From NCBI GenBank assembly GCA_963837365.1, contig CAWIMW010000002.1:558001-622000 (forward strand): a DNA stretch of 64,000 nucleotides, written 5' to 3'. Under the pieces are notes generated by a model, which saw only the letters and a list, made by a program, of their open reading frames with translations, had not been told where the DNA came from and did no database searches. The stretch is from CAWBXL01 sp963837365. GTDB lineage: Bacteria; Acidobacteriota; Terriglobia; Terriglobales; Acidobacteriaceae. A program made the translations under genes and the position numbers. Shown here piece after piece: positions 7,674 through 17,471 of the stretch (positions within the stretch are counted from its first letter, which is position 1; every line of letters begins with the position of its first letter).

Positions 7674-7692
7674 GCAGGCCTTCCAGGCCTGC
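7674..7692. repeat. Hairpin GCAGGCCT/AGGCCTGC between convergent genes
   Basis: A perfect 8-bp stem with a TCC loop lies in the 180-bp gap between the ends of the XRE gene and aspS. It is followed by CTTCAGCGCCTGAGGTG. The same arrangement (GGAGCAGG-CCTT, then a TTAGCCGCTGAGGT-like tail) occurs at 53571-53640 between folP and dtd, so both look like copies of one intergenic repeat. It may act as a bidirectional terminator, although no T-run follows. Confidence 0.45.
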
Positions 7693-7732
7693 GGCAAAGG
7701 CCAAACATCCTGCGCTTCAGCGCCTGAGGTGC

Positions 7733-9600
7733 TTACACTTTTTTGATCTGGATTCCCAAGTCCCGCAATTGCGCATCACTCACAGGAGTCGGCGCATCCA
7801 CCATCAAATCCACCGCCCGCGCAGTCTTGGGAAATGGAATCACTTCGCGCAAACTGTCCGCTCCAGCCAGAATCATCACAATGCGATCCAACCCAAGAGC
7901 TATCCCTCCATGCGGGGGCGTGCCATATTCCAAAGCCTCCAGAAAGAATCCAAACCGCGCCTTGGCTTCCTCATCTCCCATACCCAAAGCCTGGAAAATC
8001 TTCTTCTGAATGTCCTGCCGATGAATACGAATCGAGCCTGAACCCAACTCTGTCCCATTCAGCACCACGTCATAGGCCAATGCGCGAATCTCCCCGAGCG
8101 GTGACCTCGGATCATGTACCGTATCAATGTTGGCTTCCAGCTTCGCCATGTCTTCTTCATGCAATGAAGTGAACGGATGGTGCGCCGGGTTCCAGCGCTT
8201 CTCTTCTTTGTCCCACTCGAACATGGGGAAATCGCTGACCCACAGGAAGCGGAAATCCTTGGATACATCTCCAGTCTTCTTGAACGCGCCATGCTTCTCG
8301 GCATACTTCTGCGCCAGATCCAGCCGCAGATAGCCACAGCGCTCGCAGAAACGCTGCAAGGTCTGATCCATCACTGCCGAAACTTCAGGATTATTCAGAG
8401 CTCCGGCGAACAGCCACAAATCATCCGGCTGGATCTCGGCAAACTTCAGAACCTTCTCCGACAACGCCGGATAATCCTTGGCAAACCGTCTTGGGGTCGG
8501 TCATCAGCTGCACAAACGACGGCCCCTGCACATGCTGATATCCGCCGTAGGTGCCGATGGTGCGCCGTTCCGTGCCGGAGATATCTCCCGCCTTGGGAAT
8601 CCGGATCAGCTGAATCGGGAATTCCTTGCGCATGCGGAATTTCGACGTCAGTTCATCCACTTCCTCGGGTGTCAGCGCCTTGCGCACATCCACCATGGCA
8701 GGCAGGCGCATATCGGGCTTGTCGCTGCCGTACAGACGGATCGCCTCGTCATAGCTCATGCGTGGAAATGGGCTCTTGATGTCATGTCCCGCAGCCTTGA
8801 ATGCTGCGGTTAGAAATCCTTCCACCACTCCCCAAACGCTTTCCGGCTGCGGGTACGACATCTCCAAATCAATCTGGGTAAACTCCGGCTGGCGGTCCGC
8901 GCGCAAATCCTCGTCGCGGAAGCAGCGCGCAATCTGAAAGTAGCGCTCGCACCCGGAGATCATCAGAATCTGCTTGAACAGCTGCGGAGACTGCGGTAAC
9001 GCATAAAACGTCCCCGGCTGCACCCGGCTGGGGACCAGATAGTCGCGCGCGCCCTCCGGAGTCGAACGCGTCATAAATGGAGTTTCAACTCTCCAGAAAG
9101 CCCTCCGCCGAAAGATAGTCTCGGATCGCTTTCGTGACCTTGTGGCGCATCTCGATGTTGAACTGCATGGCCTCGCGGCGCAGGTCAATGTAGCGATACT
9201 TCAAGCGCATTTCTTCGTTAGGCAAAACCGTATCCGAGGGCAAAAACGGAGGCTGCTTGGACTCATTCAAAATTCGCAGCTCTTCTACAACCAACTCAAC
9301 TTCTCCGGTAGGGATGTTCTTGTTGAAGGTGCTGGGATCGCGCTGCTTCACCGTACCGATCGCCGCAATCACGTACTCATTCCGCAGCGTCTCAGCCTTG
9401 CTATGCGAAGCCGCGTTCAGTTCCTTGTTACAAACCACCTGGGTCACCCCCGTGCGGTCGCGCAGGTCAATAAAGATCAAATTGCCCAGATCGCGGCGGC
9501 GGTTCACCCACCCCATGAGCACCGCCTTTTTACCAGCGTCGGATGCGCGCAGTGCTCCGCACTTGTGCGTACGTTGTAAGTCCCCTAGGAAGTCGAGCAA
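7733..9600 (-). CDS. aspS: Aspartyl-tRNA synthetase, split by two single-base insertions
   Basis: The product charges tRNA-Asp (possibly also tRNA-Asn). The N-terminal OB fold (VLMGWVNRRRDLGNLIFIDL) ends near 9090, where GGAGAGTTGAAAC has one extra A compared with the frame encoding EGFLEVETPFMTRSTPEG. The middle part, with RYFQIARCFRDEDLRADRQ, ends near 8486, where GGTTTGCC has one extra T. The third part carries the bacterial insertion domain end and the motif-3 region GGIALGLDRIVM. Removing both bases gives an intact protein of about 621 residues. I chose the TTG at 9600 (LLDFLGDLQRTH) because it has GAAAGG ahead of it and matches family starts. As an essential gene it is unlikely to be truly broken. 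Confidence 0.85.
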
Positions 9601-9737
9601 GTTGTACCTTTCAGTGGAAAATACGGCAGGGAGCCGAATCGAAGCATTATAAATGGTCGCTGGCTTACCGGACGGGGAGGGCTCTATAAAATGCGCCAAA
9701 ACCAATATCTGCCACTTTTACATGACAACGGGTGCCG

Positions 9738-10502
9738 TCACTTGCGGAGAGCGGCAAGGCTGTCCAGCCTGTCCGTAGTCCGGGCAAAAATCTCTTCCGG
9801 ACGGCCTTCTGCGGGAATCGGAACCAGTAGCCCGAGACGCTTATAGAAATCAATGAGCGGCGCCGTGCTCTTCTCATACACCTCTAACCGCACGGCGATG
9901 GCCTCGGGACGATCATCTTCACGCTGAAACAGTTGCCCCCCGCAGCGGTCGCAAACACCCTCGGTTTTCGGCGGTTTTTCCGTAACGTGAAATATGGATT
10001 TGCATCCCTTGCAGGTCCGGCGCCCGCTAAGCCGGCGCACGATCTCTCCGGCGTAGAAAGCTCGTAATTCACAACCGCGTGGAGCGCAAGCCCGTCCGCA
10101 TCCATCAAGGATTTGAGCGACTCAGCCTGCGCCAAAGTACGGGGAAAGCCGTCAAGAATAAATCCTCCGCAATGAAGAATGCATTTGCTTCGCTCGCGCA
10201 CCATCTCCCAAACGATCGAGTCCGGGACCAGTTCACCACGGCGCATGTGCTCCAAAGCCGCTTTCATCGCAGGGGTCTGTTCGCATTCCTGTTGTTGCCC
10301 AGCGGCCCTGAAAGACATCCCCAGTCGAAAGATGGCAAACACCCAGGCGATTCACCAAAAGTTCGGCCTGGGTGCCCTTCCCGACCCCTGGAGGGCCCAG
10401 GAGAACAAGTCTCCACGGACTTCCATACTTAACCGGTAAAGAGCATTTGGCGGAGGGGCCCTGTAACCAGCTTGCGCGGTCATTCGCAGTCGCTGTCTTC
10501 AT
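9738..10502 (-). CDS. Adenylate-kinase-like nucleoside monophosphate kinase, split by two indels
   Basis: Three frame segments join into one adenylate kinase: the P-loop GPPGVGKGTQ and LSTGDVF; then RAAGQQQECEQTPAMKAALE, LVPDSIVWEMVRER and FILDGFPRTLAQAE; then RRLSGRRTCKGCKSIFHV with a four-cysteine LID (CKGC...CDRC) and FYKRLGLLVPI. One extra T near 10311 (GTCTTTCAGG) and one missing G, or two extra bases, near 10053 (GGAGAGATCG) break the frame. The core differs from canonical Adk: STGDVF instead of STGDML, LVPDSIVWEMV instead of LVPDELV. I regard it as a divergent paralogue; a canonical adk usually lies in the ribosomal-protein cluster. The first 30 residues are uncertain. Confidence 0.7.
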
Positions 10503-10578
10503 GGGGTTTAAGTTACGCGGCGCGGGAAAGGCTTTCCGTGATGGGGATCACACTGGAAATGAGGGAGAAACGAACCAG

Positions 10579-10597
10579 ACGGGCGCCAACGCCCGTC
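10579..10597. other. Hairpin ACGGGCG/CGCCCGT in the adk-HU gap
   Basis: A 7-bp stem (extended by flanking bases) with a CCAA loop lies in the 166-bp gap between the HU gene and the adk-like gene. A T-run follows on the plus strand (TTATTTTTT), but both flanking genes read leftward, so it is not an obvious terminator for them. The rest of the gap holds nothing recognisable. Confidence 0.3.
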
Positions 10598-10668
10598 CCT
10601 ATTCGTCTTATTTTTTCGTGGCTTTCCCATCCAAAAGACATTCATTCCCCCAAAAACCCCGACCAATC

Positions 10669-10998
10669 TTATTGCGCCGGAGCAGGAGGTACGACGGCTG
10701 GCGCCGGGGCAGGCACAGAATCGCCGGTATTCACCAGATCTTTTAGTTCCTTGCTGGGCTTGAAGAAAGGGATCTTCTTGGCCGGAACTTCCACGCGGTC
10801 CCCGGTCTTGGGATTGCGCCCAACACGCGGCTTGCGCTGCCGCGTCCGGAAGCTGCCGAAGCCGCGGATTTCAATCTTGTCGCCTACCCGGAGTGAACGC
10901 ACGATGCTGTCAAAAATGGTTTCGACAATGACCTCGCTGTCTTTACGCGTTACTTCCGCCAGCCGGGAAACTTCCTCAATGAGATCCGCTTTTGTCAT
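10669..10998 (-). CDS. HU/IHF-family DNA-binding protein
   Basis: At 109 residues this is slightly longer than the usual 90-100. The body MTKADLIEEVSRLAEVTRKD...GDKIEIRGFGSFRTRQRKPRVGRNPKTG is a standard HU/IHF fold with the DNA-binding beta arm (RxGRNPxTG). The C-terminus adds an Ala/Pro-rich tail of about 18 residues (APAPAVVPPAPAQ). The family bends DNA as a dimer and compacts the nucleoid. I cannot decide between HU and IHF beta. Confidence 0.92.
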   Translation of the reverse strand: MTKADLIEEVSRLAEVTRKDSEVIVETIFDSIVRSLRVGDKIEIRGFGSFRTRQRKPRVGRNPKTGDRVEVPAKKIPFFKPSKELKDLVNTGDSVPAPAPAVVPPAPAQ

Positions 10999-11145
10999 AC
11001 GCTTGATCGCTCCTAAGTCTTATTCGACACGCGTGGCCGACTCCCGGCCTCCTGGAGCCAGGCCGGAAGCACTCATAAACTTCTCAAATTTCAGGGGTTT
11101 TGCGCAAGTGGCTAGTTGGCAAACCGGTTTCCTGGCCGGACAGCC

Positions 11146-12066
11146 CTACTGCCACAGGTAATAGAACCCAACGTGATGCTCCAATAGCTTCTCCCTGGTC
11201 GGCAGCCATTCGGAAACATCGCCAAACAGCAAGTCGAGCAGGGTCTTTCGGTCTCTGTCGGGCCGTACCAGCGTCGGTTCCCCGGAAATTCCCACCGACT
11301 TGGCGGTATCGTCCACCGCGGCCTGAAAATCGCCGAGCTGATCGATCAATTTCATGTCCAGCGCCTGCTCGCCGGTCCACACTTTGCCGTTGGCAATGGC
11401 ACGAATGTTCTCGGCCTTGGTTTTGCGCCCATCCGCGACGGCCTGGATGAACTGGGCGTGCATGTTGTCGATCAGCGACTGCATATACTGCTGCTCGGCA
11501 GGCGTCATATCGCGGGTTGGCGAACCCGTGTCCTTGAACTCACCTGCTTTCATGGTGATGTTTTTCAGCTTGGCCCAGTGCAAAAGCTCTCCATAGTTGG
11601 TCCACTGGGCAATGACGCCGATCGAACCGACAATACTGCCCTTGTCGGCATAAATCTTGTCGGTTGCTGAGGAGACGTAGTATGCGCCGCTCGCGCCCAC
11701 AGTTTCAATCGACGCGGTGATGCGCTTCTTTTTCTCATCGCGGATGCGTTTGACTTCGCGGTAGATCTCTTCCGAAGCCGCCACGCCGCCACCCGGCGAG
11801 TTCACATGAAGAATAATGGCCTTGATGGAACTGTCGTCCGCGAACTTCTTCAGCTGGCCGACCACCTGCGTGGGATCAAGGATGACCCCATCCAGATCGA
11901 CTACGCCGATCTTGTCGCCAAAACCGCCGAACGTCGAGGATGCCGACTGCGATCCGGAGTGCAGAGTGAGATAGACCAGGGTAAACACGGCCAATACGAA
12001 GAGGAAGAACGTGCCTCCTCCAATCAGGATCCAGAGCCAGGTGCGCGAACGCTTTTCTTCAGCCAT
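11146..12066 (-). CDS. sppA: Signal peptide peptidase SppA (S49 family)
   Basis: The 306-residue protein has one N-terminal membrane segment (about residues 10-32) and an S49 peptidase domain. LHVNSPGGGVAASEEIY and ASIETVGASGAYYVSSATDKIYA are family motifs, the latter carrying the nucleophilic serine, and GSIGVIAQWTNYGELL follows. The length fits the short, single-domain SppA form that assembles into an octamer. It degrades cleaved signal peptides in the membrane. Confidence 0.9.
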   Translation of the reverse strand: MAEEKRSRTWLWILIGGGTFFLFVLAVFTLVYLTLHSGSQSASSTFGGFGDKIGVVDLDGVILDPTQVVGQLKKFADDSSIKAIILHVNSPGGGVAASEEIYREVKRIRDEKKKRITASIETVGASGAYYVSSATDKIYADKGSIVGSIGVIAQWTNYGELLHWAKLKNITMKAGEFKDTGSPTRDMTPAEQQYMQSLIDNMHAQFIQAVADGRKTKAENIRAIANGKVWTGEQALDMKLIDQLGDFQAAVDDTAKSVGISGEPTLVRPDRDRKTLLDLLFGDVSEWLPTREKLLEHHVGFYYLWQ

Positions 12067-12229
12067 ATTGGGGCTTAGTTTAGCACCAGATAGGGGTGGT
12101 TACGCGGTTTTGATAAGAAACCCAGTTCTACTTTGCCACCTTTGCGATCCCTTCGCGCCCTCGGCGGTTAAGATCTTTTGACCCCAAAGGACGCAAAGTC
12201 AGCCGGTAAACAGTAAGCGCTTTTGCCAC
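12067..12229. other. Intergenic repeat-like segment
   Basis: No gene is visible. The sequence CCACCTTTGCGATCCCTTCG followed by CGCCCTCGGCGGTTAA resembles a common intergenic repeat, with a partly complementary AAAGGACGCAAAG further on. It separates the leftward sppA and PQQ genes. Confidence 0.3.
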
Positions 12230-13534
12230 TTACATCAAAGCGTAAAGATTCCCATCCGTGCTTCCCACATAAATCACGCCGCCCACCACGACCGGAGAAG
12301 AAAGTACGGCGCCTACCGTCATCATCTTGCTGACCCCAATCACCATCGTGTCGTAAAAGTTTTCCGTAAATGCCGCTCCATAATTCGGGGTGCCGTCTTC
12401 ATTGGTATAGGTGGTCCCATTCTGCACGGAGCCGTCGGTCTGGAATGTCCACGCAGTTTTCTGCAACGAGAGGTCAATGGCCATGAGCTTTCCCTCGTGC
12501 GAGCCCACATACAACATATTCCCAGCAAGAGCAGGGGAGGAGAACAGCGGCCAGCGATGGAAGTTAAGCGAGAACACGGGCGTGCCCGACTTGGCCTCCA
12601 ACTCATACAGCGTGGAGGTATCCGACGTAGCAAAGTACACCTTCCCATCCCGCACCGCGGGAGACCCAATCACCCACGATCCCTTGTTGTTGAATGCCCA
12701 CTTCTTCTGACCGGTCACGGAATCAAGCGCGTACAAATTCGAGTCGCGGCAGCCGAAGTAAACCACGCCATCCATCACCGCTGCCGACGACTGGATTCCC
12801 ACCTGATTGTGTATGTCAGGATCCTCTCCCGTCTTGAATCTCCACTTCTCTTTTCCGGTGGCGGCATCCAGGGCGTAGAAATAGCTGTCCCAACTGCCAA
12901 TAAACACTGAACCATCCGCGACCGCAGGAGAAGCATGCACCACGTCTTCTGTCTGGAACTTCCATTTCAAAGCCCCGGATGCTGCCTCCAACGCATAGAC
13001 ATTTCCATCGCCGCTGCCAAAATAGACCATCCCCGCTACAACGGTCGGAGATGAGAGGAAAAAATCAAAAGGATCGGGCATAGTCTCGCCCGCTGGCAAC
13101 GAGCCATGCAGATGCTTGCCCGCGAATCTTCGCTCTCCGCCAGTTTTGAAATGCCATTTCTCCTTTCCGGTCGCGGTATCAACCGCGTAGAAGTTACCGT
13201 CGTAGCTCCCGAAAAATACTAGCCCTCCATCTACTGCCGGCGAGGAATCCACTCTGCTGCCTGTAGGAAACTTCCACTTCAGCGCACCGGTCTCCTGATC
13301 GATCGCGTAGAGATTGTTGTCTTCACTACCCACATAAACCACACCGTTCTCCACCGCCGGAGAGGAAAATACTCGCCCGTTGGTGTGGAATTTCCATTTG
13401 ACCCTGCTGAACTTGGGGACTCCAACCGCCTTATACACCCCTGCATGCAGAGAATTACCACGAAACATCGCTGCATTCTGACTTAACCCTGGGACACACA
13501 GCAGTACGACGGTTAAGGCGCGCAGATAGTTCAT
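12230..13534 (-). CDS. Secreted PQQ-type beta-propeller repeat protein
   Basis: The 434-residue protein has a signal peptide (NYLRALTVVLLCVPGLSQ) followed by at least seven propeller blades of the form LYAIDQETGALKWKF, each with an A/ALDxxTGxxKW core. This is the PQQ-like repeat fold seen in BamB and quinoprotein dehydrogenases. No dehydrogenase active-site Asp or PQQ-binding Cys pair is evident, so it is more likely a binding or scaffolding protein than an alcohol dehydrogenase. The ligand is unknown. Confidence 0.85.
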   Translation of the reverse strand: MNYLRALTVVLLCVPGLSQNAAMFRGNSLHAGVYKAVGVPKFSRVKWKFHTNGRVFSSPAVENGVVYVGSEDNNLYAIDQETGALKWKFPTGSRVDSSPAVDGGLVFFGSYDGNFYAVDTATGKEKWHFKTGGERRFAGKHLHGSLPAGETMPDPFDFFLSSPTVVAGMVYFGSGDGNVYALEAASGALKWKFQTEDVVHASPAVADGSVFIGSWDSYFYALDAATGKEKWRFKTGEDPDIHNQVGIQSSAAVMDGVVYFGCRDSNLYALDSVTGQKKWAFNNKGSWVIGSPAVRDGKVYFATSDTSTLYELEAKSGTPVFSLNFHRWPLFSSPALAGNMLYVGSHEGKLMAIDLSLQKTAWTFQTDGSVQNGTTYTNEDGTPNYGAAFTENFYDTMVIGVSKMMTVGAVLSSPVVVGGVIYVGSTDGNLYALM

Positions 13535-13580
13535 GCGAGCCTTAGACGGGCCGGTTGTGAATTGGTTTTATGTCAGACAA

Positions 13581-14456
13581 TTACGAACGTGCCTCTGGAA
13601 TGACGACCGGCAGCGCACTCCGCTTTAGCCAGACTTCAATTGGCGTCTGGCACACATATTCGCCGTCAGCATAAACATCAAGAGGATATTCGGTTTCCAG
13701 CCGCACGCTGGGTGCCTGCGCGTATTCAACTTCGCGCATACTCAAATGCCGCCCAAAATAGACCGTGGGAAACAAACAGAACAACTTGAATTTGTTGATG
13801 TCGCGGATGACACAGAGATCTAACTGGCCATCGTCCATCCGTGCCAACGGCGCAATCTTCATGCCGCCACCATAGGCCGGTGCATTGGCAAATGCGGCAA
13901 GCACGGTTGGCTGAAAACCATTGCTCCGCGATGCGCTTGACGTTCCTCCCAATATGATTTTCATGGGGAACGACGCGAACCGGAATAGCAAGGGGACCAG
14001 CGTTAGCGCATATCCGCCGTTCGCGCGAAGCCAGCGAGGTAACTGATTGGCGCGTCGTGCTACCTCGCCATCCAGCCCCACTCCTGCAACTGTACAAAAG
14101 TGATGCTGATTCTGTGTGTCTAAAGCTTTGATCACCCCAACATCTACCGTACGGAGATTGCCCGCTCCGGATATGAACCTTCGCCACGCAACTAACGAAT
14201 GATTCGTGCCCGGCACTCCCAATCCCCGGGCAAAGTCATTCCCGCTTCCCCGCGGCACGACCAGTAGCGGCAGCTGTAGCTCCACCAACCTCGCCAGATT
14301 TCGATGAATGGTACCGTCGCCGCCAAACAGTAGAACGACGTCTGCGTCACCTTGTGCGGCAGGCAGTCCCGCCTGCCAGGAAATGTCTGCCGCTTTCCGG
14401 AAGGGCTGCAAATCCCGCTCGCCAGAACCAGGGCCGAAGATGACAGATGCGCGCAT
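13581..14456 (-). CDS. Diacylglycerol-kinase-type lipid kinase
   Basis: The 291-residue protein belongs to the DagK/YegS/sphingosine kinase family. GGDGT (residues 45-49) and PRGSGNDFA (68-76) bind ATP and shape the active site. GVGLDGEVARRANQLPRW and GGGMKIAPLARMDDGQLDLCVI complete the C-terminal domain. It phosphorylates a lipid, probably diacylglycerol, at the inner membrane face. It lies alone, 46 bases upstream of the PQQ gene in the same direction. Confidence 0.88.
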   Translation of the reverse strand: MRASVIFGPGSGERDLQPFRKAADISWQAGLPAAQGDADVVLLFGGDGTIHRNLARLVELQLPLLVVPRGSGNDFARGLGVPGTNHSLVAWRRFISGAGNLRTVDVGVIKALDTQNQHHFCTVAGVGLDGEVARRANQLPRWLRANGGYALTLVPLLFRFASFPMKIILGGTSSASRSNGFQPTVLAAFANAPAYGGGMKIAPLARMDDGQLDLCVIRDINKFKLFCLFPTVYFGRHLSMREVEYAQAPSVRLETEYPLDVYADGEYVCQTPIEVWLKRSALPVVIPEARS

Positions 14457-14738
14457 TTCGCCGCATGGAGGGTATCAAAGCAGGCGGAATCTCAGAAATA
14501 CATCCTCGCTTGAATTGCTCCTAGGCCGCAAGTCTCCCCAGATTTTCCGGCGAATATTACTTCAAGTTGTTGAAATACATAGCTATTAGCAAACACTTGA
14601 AATTTGGCCGACGATGGCTCGAGCTTGCGCACTGTCGAAGCGGAGCCAGCCCCCTGCCAATCGTGTCCTACCGTAACTTTGCCAGATCGCCAAATATAAG
14701 GAATCATTAATCAATTCAGCCGATTGTGGAGTTCCCCC
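14457..14738. other. Intergenic region between divergent genes
   Basis: These 282 bases separate the leftward lipid kinase and the rightward Ig/PQQ lipoprotein, so both promoters should lie here. I see no conserved RNA, no repeat family member and no convincing promoter hexamers. The lipoprotein Shine-Dalgarno (GTGGAG) lies just before 14739. Confidence 0.3.
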
Positions 14739-17471
14739 ATGTCCTTGCGTAAGTTACTGGTTGCATCGTTATTCTTGGCAGTCACTTTAGCCTTAGTAGC
14801 TTGCGGCGGAGGCTCGCACACTCCTCCTCCAGGGAACGCCCCGACGATTTCTGCACAACCCGCAAACCGAAGTGTGACGGTCGGCCAAACCGCGGCTTTT
14901 TCCGTCACCGCCAGCGGCACGGCTCCCTTAAGCTATCAATGGGTAAAAGGAACAACCTGGATTTCTGGCGCAACCACCGCAAGCTACACCACCCCAGCAA
15001 CCACCATGCAGGAAAACGGCGCGCAGTTTCACGTAATTGTGAGTAACGCTATAGGAAGCGTGACCAGCAGCACGGTTACTCTTACGGTCAACGCCAATGT
15101 GGTCGCGCCTGCGATTACGCAACAGCCCGCGAACCAGGCAGTAAGCGCAGGACAGACTGCAACATTTTCCGTGACTGCGACCGGAACCGCTCCTCTAACC
15201 TATCAATGGCAGAAGGGCACAACCAATATTGGTGGAGCAACGTCGTCAAGCTACACAACCCCGGCCACGACCGCCGCCGACAACAACACTCAATATAAGG
15301 TGGTGGTCAGCAATTCCGCAGGAAACGCAACTAGTAATGCCGCAACCTTGACGGTCAATAGCACTCCGGTCGCACCCACGATTACGCTACAACCGGCAGA
15401 CAAAACCGTCACCGCTGGGCAGACCGCCACATTCTCCGTGACCGCGACGGGTACCGCCCCTCTGAGTTATCAATGGCAGAAAGGCACGACCAACATCAAT
15501 GGCGCGACATCCTCGAGTTACACAACTCCGGCAACGACTGGAGCTGACAACGGTTCCACATTCCGGGTCGTGGTCAGCAACTCCATCGGGAGTGTGACCA
15601 GTTTTTCCGCTACCCTCACCGTAAACGCTCCTGTGGGGCCATCCATTACGCAGCAGCCCGCCGATAAAACGGTAAACGCCGGACAGACCGCAACCTTCAC
15701 AGTGGTCGCAACCGGTACTGCTCCACTCAGTTATCAATGGAAAAAGGACACCAACAACATCGCAGGCGCAACTTCAGCAAGTTACACAACGCCCGCGACA
15801 GCTCTAGCCGACGACGGTTCTCAATTCTCGGTTGTGGTTACAAACTCGGTCACCAGCGTGACCAGCAACTCCGCCACGCTCACGGTAAATGCGGTAACTT
15901 CGACCGACGTTCTGACTTATCACAACGACATCGGCCGCACGGGAGCAAACCTGACCGAAACCATTCTGACTACCAGCAATGTGAATCAGGCGCAATTCGG
16001 CAAGTTGGCGAGTTACTCGGTAGACGGCAAAGTGGACGCGCAGCCGCTCTACGCATCGAGTGTAGTTGTGCCCAGCAACGGGACCCACAATCTTCTGATC
16101 GTGGCCACCGAGCACGCCACCGTTTACGCCTTCGACGCCGATAACGGCACTATTATCTGGCAGAAGTCCATGCTGGCGACTGGCGAGTCTCCATCCGATG
16201 ATCGTGGTTGCGGCCAAGTCAGTCCGGAAATAGGTGTAACCTCAACCCCAGTCATAGACCGCACGCGCGGGGCCCACGGCGTAATTTATGTGGTCTCCAT
16301 GTCGAAGAACGGTTCCACTTATCATCAACGACTGCATGCTCTCGACCTCGCGACCGGGGCCGAACAGTTCAGCGGCCCAAAAGACATCACCGCCAGCTAT
16401 CCCGGAACCGGAGACGGCACCAACGGCACCAATGTCATCTTCGACCCCAAGCAATACAAGGAGCGCGTCGGCTTGTTGTTGATGAACGGTGTCATCCACA
16501 CCGCATGGGCTTCGCACTGCGACAATCGCCCCTACACCGGCTGGCTGATGTCCTACAACGCCGACACCCTGACCCAGACCAGCGTGCTAAATGTCACGCC
16601 CAACGGCGCTTTCGGCGCGATCTGGATGGCTGGCGCAGGGCTGGCCGCCGACAATTTCGGTAACTACTACTTCCTCGACGGCAACGGAGATTTCGGGACC
16701 ACGCTCAACGGCAGCGGATTCCCGGCAAATGGCAACTACGGCAACGCCTTCATCAAGATTTCCACCACGGGCGGCAATCTGGCGGTCGCCGACTACTTCG
16801 AGATGTCAAACGGGGTGAGCGAAAGCAATGCCGATCAGGACCTGGGTTCCGGCGGCGCCATGGTTCTGCCGGACCTCACCGACAGCATGGGGAATACCAA
16901 GCATCTGGCGGTTGGAGTCGGAAAAGACGCGCACATGTATGTCGTAGATCGCGACAACATGGGCAAGTTCAACTCCAGTACCAACAATATTTACCAGGAC
17001 ATTACCGGCGTGCTGTCAGGTGGAGTCTTCGCCATGCCCGCCTATTTCAACGGCAAGGTGTATTACGGCGCAGTAGGAGACTTTGTGAAGGCGTTCACCG
17101 TCACCAACGCGCGATTCGCCACTTCCGCCAGTTCGCACACCACGAATAGTTTCAGTTACCCCGGCGCCACTCCCAGCATTTCAGCCAACGGTGCCAGCAA
17201 TGGAATTGTCTGGGCAGTGGAAAACAGCAGCCCAGCCACGCTGCATGCCTACGACGCCAGCAACCTCAACGAGATCTACAACACCAACCAGGCCGCCGCA
17301 AACCGCGACCACTTCGGCGCTGACAATAAATACATAACCCCAACCATCGTGAATGGAAAGGTGTTTGTGGGGACGACCAACAGTGTGGCGGTGTTTGGAT
17401 TGCTTCCCGTCTGCTCTCGGACGAACACTTCACGGTCGACGGAACGCTACTGGAAGCGTGGGCGAGTGTGA
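14739..17471 (+). CDS. Lipoprotein with four Ig-like repeats and a PQQ-like propeller; 3' end replaced by IS sequence
   Basis: The protein starts MSLRKLLVASLFLAVTLALV followed by ACGGG, a lipoprotein signal with a lipobox Cys. Four tandem Ig-like modules of about 90 residues follow (about 35-395), each with QPAxxxVxAGQTATFSVTA, GTAPLSYQWQK and ATLTVN. From about residue 400 a beta-propeller domain runs to the end (DVLTYHNDIGRTGANLTETI, VYAFDADNGTIIW, TPTIVNGKVFVGTTNSVAVFG). After VAVFGLL the reading frame enters an IS5-type remnant and adds about 20 unrelated residues (PVCSRTNTS...), so the natural stop was lost. It is probably cell-surface and carbohydrate- or matrix-associated; the exact role is unknown. 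Confidence 0.85.
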   Translation: MSLRKLLVASLFLAVTLALVACGGGSHTPPPGNAPTISAQPANRSVTVGQTAAFSVTASGTAPLSYQWVKGTTWISGATTASYTTPATTMQENGAQFHVIVSNAIGSVTSSTVTLTVNANVVAPAITQQPANQAVSAGQTATFSVTATGTAPLTYQWQKGTTNIGGATSSSYTTPATTAADNNTQYKVVVSNSAGNATSNAATLTVNSTPVAPTITLQPADKTVTAGQTATFSVTATGTAPLSYQWQKGTTNINGATSSSYTTPATTGADNGSTFRVVVSNSIGSVTSFSATLTVNAPVGPSITQQPADKTVNAGQTATFTVVATGTAPLSYQWKKDTNNIAGATSASYTTPATALADDGSQFSVVVTNSVTSVTSNSATLTVNAVTSTDVLTYHNDIGRTGANLTETILTTSNVNQAQFGKLASYSVDGKVDAQPLYASSVVVPSNGTHNLLIVATEHATVYAFDADNGTIIWQKSMLATGESPSDDRGCGQVSPEIGVTSTPVIDRTRGAHGVIYVVSMSKNGSTYHQRLHALDLATGAEQFSGPKDITASYPGTGDGTNGTNVIFDPKQYKERVGLLLMNGVIHTAWASHCDNRPYTGWLMSYNADTLTQTSVLNVTPNGAFGAIWMAGAGLAADNFGNYYFLDGNGDFGTTLNGSGFPANGNYGNAFIKISTTGGNLAVADYFEMSNGVSESNADQDLGSGGAMVLPDLTDSMGNTKHLAVGVGKDAHMYVVDRDNMGKFNSSTNNIYQDITGVLSGGVFAMPAYFNGKVYYGAVGDFVKAFTVTNARFATSASSHTTNSFSYPGATPSISANGASNGIVWAVENSSPATLHAYDASNLNEIYNTNQAAANRDHFGADNKYITPTIVNGKVFVGTTNSVAVFGLLPVCSRTNTSRSTERYWKRGRV

